NCBI GenBank assembly: GCA_900316985.1
Contig: ONFE01000003.1
Location: 1-64,000 of the forward strand
Source: an uncultured Prevotellaceae bacterium
GTDB lineage: Bacteria; Bacteroidota; Bacteroidia; Bacteroidales; Bacteroidaceae
DNA: 64,000 bases
Reading direction: 5' to 3'
Below, in pieces: positions 62,255 through 64,000 of this stretch; position 1 is the stretch's first letter, and each line of letters begins with the position of its first letter. Under the pieces are notes generated by a model. It worked only from the letters and a program-made list of their open reading frames with translations. It was not told where the DNA came from and made no database searches. The position numbers and the translations under genes were made by a program.

Positions 62255-63184
62255 TTAACCATTTGCTTCGTGCAAACGATTACATTCTTCCAGAAAGCGG
62301 AGTTCTTGTTCCAGCATTTCCAGTTTATGCATTGTATATCCTGCTTCCCTTGCCTGCCGGATACCCTTTGAATAGAGATAATCTATCTCCATCGGACGGT
62401 GAAAGTCGTAATCCAGTTTCATACTGGGCTTGTAGGGTGTCATCTCGTCAGTCATTTGGATCATCTTTTCCACGAATGCCTCGTCCACGCCTTTCACGCC
62501 CAAAGCCCTTGAAGCGCCCACCACTTCCATCATCTGGTCGCGTATCAGTTGCCGGGTGGAAGGATTCTCCAGCAGTTTGTTGGTAGTTGTGTTCAAGGCA
62601 ACGGTCATTCCGTTAAATGGCATATTCCATACGGCCTTCTTCCATCTTGCCTCCAGATATTCCACGGGATTAGCTTCGATGCCTGCTGCTTTCAGTTCCT
62701 CTAAGAAATGTTCCATCAATGATGCATCACGACAGGAGAAATTGCCTATGTTGATACTGCCATAGCATTGATGGTCAATATGTCCGGGACCTACCTTGCC
62801 AGAACAGATGAATGCCAGTCCAGCGGCAATCTGGAGCTCAGGGAATAAGGCTTGAAGGTCGTCCTCCAGCCCGATTCCATTTTGGATGAGTACCACCAAT
62901 GGGTTGTTCTTGATGAGTGGGGGCAACATTTCTTTCAGCAGATGTTCGCGCGTGCTCTTCAGACATACAAGCACTACGTCCACTTCGGGCATGTCTTCCG
63001 TACTGCGGAATGCCTTTACGTTGTCCAGATGAAAACTGCCGTCACAGGAATCTATCTGCAATCCGTTTTCCTTCACATATTCATAATCAGTATGGAGCAG
63101 GAAGTTCACTTCGTTTCCTGCACGCATCAGACGGCCGCCATAGAATCCTCCGATGGCACCCGTACCTATTACAGCATATCTCAT
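62255..63184 (-). CDS. Ketopantoate reductase family protein (PanE/ApbA-like)
   Basis: The 309-residue protein has an N-terminal Rossmann NADP site (YAVIGTGAIGGFYGGRLMRAG) and the family motifs VLVCLKSTREHLL, VLIQNGIG and, in the C-terminal domain, WKKAVWNMPFNGMTVALN (catalytic Lys region). It then has a helical end with DEMTPYKPSMKLDYDFHRPMEID. PanE reduces ketopantoate to pantoate for coenzyme A. The family includes other 2-oxoacid reductases, so panE is likely but not certain. The start at 63184 (MRYAVIG) is chosen over 63220, which would lie inside the upstream GlsB-type gene. Confidence 0.82.
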   Translation of the reverse strand: MRYAVIGTGAIGGFYGGRLMRAGNEVNFLLHTDYEYVKENGLQIDSCDGSFHLDNVKAFRSTEDMPEVDVVLVCLKSTREHLLKEMLPPLIKNNPLVVLIQNGIGLEDDLQALFPELQIAAGLAFICSGKVGPGHIDHQCYGSINIGNFSCRDASLMEHFLEELKAAGIEANPVEYLEARWKKAVWNMPFNGMTVALNTTTNKLLENPSTRQLIRDQMMEVVGASRALGVKGVDEAFVEKMIQMTDEMTPYKPSMKLDYDFHRPMEIDYLYSKGIRQAREAGYTMHKLEMLEQELRFLEECNRLHEANG

Positions 63185-63191
63185 ATCCTTA

Positions 63192-63434
63192 TTATTTCTT
63201 TCCTTTGAGTAGTGAGGCAATAAATAAGATAATCACGGCTCCCACCACACCGGTGATGGTCTCGCCGATGAAAGTCGGTTCTACGTCGATGCCCAGTTTC
63301 GGGAACAGCCATCCACCCACGGCACCACCGACGAGACCCAGAATCAGGTTCCACCAGCAGCCTTCGCTTTCACCTTTCATCAACTTGTTGGCAATAAAGC
63401 CAGCCAGAATACCAACGATAATTGCTCCAATCAT
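63192..63434 (-). CDS. GlsB/YeaQ/YmgE family small membrane protein
   Basis: The 80-residue protein has three hydrophobic helices rich in Gly: AIIVGILAGFIANKLMKG, NLILGLVGGAVGGWLFPKLG and ITGVVGAVIILFIASLL. This matches the transglycosylase-associated (YeaQ/YmgE) family, often stress-induced, function unknown. It is 7 bases upstream of the ketopantoate reductase-like gene and shares its transcript. The -7 box is at 63509-63516. Confidence 0.88.
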   Translation of the reverse strand: MIGAIIVGILAGFIANKLMKGESEGCWWNLILGLVGGAVGGWLFPKLGIDVEPTFIGETITGVVGAVIILFIASLLKGKK

Positions 63435-63508
63435 AATCTTTCTCTTTGATGTTGTGTTACTATATTACTATGTTTGTTTATTAGACGTCGGATGCGACTA
63501 AGATGTTG

Positions 63509-63516
63509 CAAATTTA
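63509..63516 (-). promoter_or_regulatory. -7 box of the YeaQ-family gene and reductase unit
   Basis: CAAATTTA on the plus strand reads TAAATTTG on the minus strand; the leader is about 65 bases to ATG 63434. Confidence 0.45.
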
Positions 63517-63633
63517 GGCAAAAAAAACTTAATAGCCCGAAGCTGTTTGTCTTTTATTTTCAAAAGTGGGTGTTTTTTTTCATATTTAGTGAAAATATTC
63601 AGATTGTTTTACACGAAATGAATAATTATTTGT

Positions 63634-63641
63634 TATCTTTG
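63634..63641 (+). promoter_or_regulatory. Orphan plus-strand -7 box
   Basis: TATCTTTG followed by CGACG. No plus-strand gene lies between here and the window edge; a transcript would reach the hairpin at 63682-63711 after about 65 bases. No good -33 element is seen. Confidence 0.35.
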
Positions 63642-63681
63642 CGACGTGTTTTTCATGGTATTAGATTATTAAGGTTAAATG

Positions 63682-63711
63682 ATAAGGGCTGCCCGTGAGG
63701 GTGGCCCTTAT
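63682..63711. terminator. Hairpin downstream of feoB
   Basis: ATAAGGGC (63682-63689) pairs with GCCCTTAT (63704-63711). It lies 31 bases after the feoB stop and would also end the short plus-strand transcript from 63634-63641. Confidence 0.55.
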
Positions 63712-63741
63712 TAATTATGCGTTCATTGCCCAACTTCTTCC

Positions 63742-64000
63742 TTATAGAATGAGGCGTCCTATTTGATAGACTAGGACGGAAACTATCCATGCGAGAGCCG
63801 TGGTGTAGAGGGCGGCAGTGAGAGCCCATTTCCAGGACCCCGTCTCACCTTTGATAGCGGCGATGGTGGCAATACAGGGGAAATAGATGAGTACGAAGAG
63901 CAGATAGGCAAAGGCGATGAGCGGCGTAATTCCGTCGGCCTCCATCTTCTGGCGAAGGTTCAGATAACGGTCGCTATGGTCCTCACCGTCGTCGGCACCC
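63742..64000 (-). CDS. feoB: Ferrous iron transport protein B, C-terminal end (cut by window edge)
   Basis: Only the last 85 or so codons are present; the gene continues beyond 64000. The sequence has the FeoB C-terminal membrane region: ADGITPLIAFAYLLFVLIYF, the Cys-bearing PCIATIAAIKGETGSWKWAL, and a final helix TALAWIVSVLVYQIG. FeoB is the inner-membrane Fe(II) transporter with a cytoplasmic G domain, which is not in this window. Confidence 0.9.
   Translation of the reverse strand, partial: GADDGEDHSDRYLNLRQKMEADGITPLIAFAYLLFVLIYFPCIATIAAIKGETGSWKWALTAALYTTALAWIVSVLVYQIGRLIL

Noticed and set aside
1..64000. CRISPR array or prophage
   Set aside because: No regularly spaced direct repeats with unique spacers and no phage structural, integrase or lysis genes were seen; the only phased array (22 bp at 17201) has no spacers.

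Overview
The window looks like a chromosomal segment of a gut-type Bacteroidota, most likely Prevotella or a close relative. The grounds are: promoters of the TTTG-N19-21-TAnnTTTG type in front of many genes; a serine palmitoyltransferase gene; an RprX/RprY two-component pair; a Rho factor with a long disordered insert; an EF-G paralogue that has lost its GTPase residues; a TonB-dependent receptor; a type IX secretion-type tail on a subtilase; and a leuA-leuC-leuD-cimA-leuB cluster. The species call is inference. There is no CRISPR array, rRNA operon or recognisable transposase.

Layout. 0-5 kb: repeat-bearing intergenic DNA, a frameshifted metallophosphoesterase with an outer-membrane protein, an intergenic stretch with two candidate small RNAs, then tex. 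5-17 kb: UshA-like phosphoesterase, ABC-F protein, M13 peptidase, metA, a U32-family protein, a lipoprotein and a TonB receptor. 17-30 kb: lactate permease, hemW, EF-G2, an exported TIR protein, rprXY, rpsF-rpsR-rplI, trmN6, a lipid kinase and serine palmitoyltransferase. 30-37.5 kb: tRNA-Pro, then transcription units on the minus strand (acid phosphatase, lipoprotein remnant/subtilase, a non-coding unit, DUF4468 protein) that share one promoter architecture. 37.5-47 kb: tRNA-Arg, rho, ABC-F, engB/recR, glycosyltransferase and GNAT, two tRNA-Asp, ispE and an SDR. 47-52 kb: an accessory island with a large inverted-repeat element, a three-gene restriction-modification-like cassette and a long structured leader. 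52-62 kb: dnaB, an SGNH hydrolase, and the leucine/isoleucine operon behind a leader-peptide attenuator. 62-64 kb: a ketopantoate reductase-like gene, a YeaQ/YmgE-family gene and the 3' end of feoB.

The strongest new signal is in 31.6-37.5 kb. Four promoters carry the same operator-like module: GTTGCGACA-type half-sites repeated at a 19 bp offset, plus one inverted copy about 52 bp further out. In all four, the module begins exactly 51 bp from the end of the -7 box. This predicts one unidentified activator controlling secreted or surface proteins and one non-coding transcript. Other candidates are the EcoRI-type methylase/DUF262-HNH/HrgA-like cassette, an exported TIR-domain protein, and the attenuator before leuA. 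The attenuator encodes an Ile/Leu-rich peptide with mutually exclusive hairpins, which fits an operon making both leucine (leuABCD) and the isoleucine precursor citramalate (cimA).

Two genes are broken by small lesions. The metallophosphoesterase has lost one base. The PAP2 phosphatase has a perfect 8 bp tandem duplication. Either could be a real mutation, phase variation or an assembly error. Several genes have a -7 box so close to the start codon that the mRNA must be leaderless or nearly so; in these cases the box also rules out longer upstream starts.
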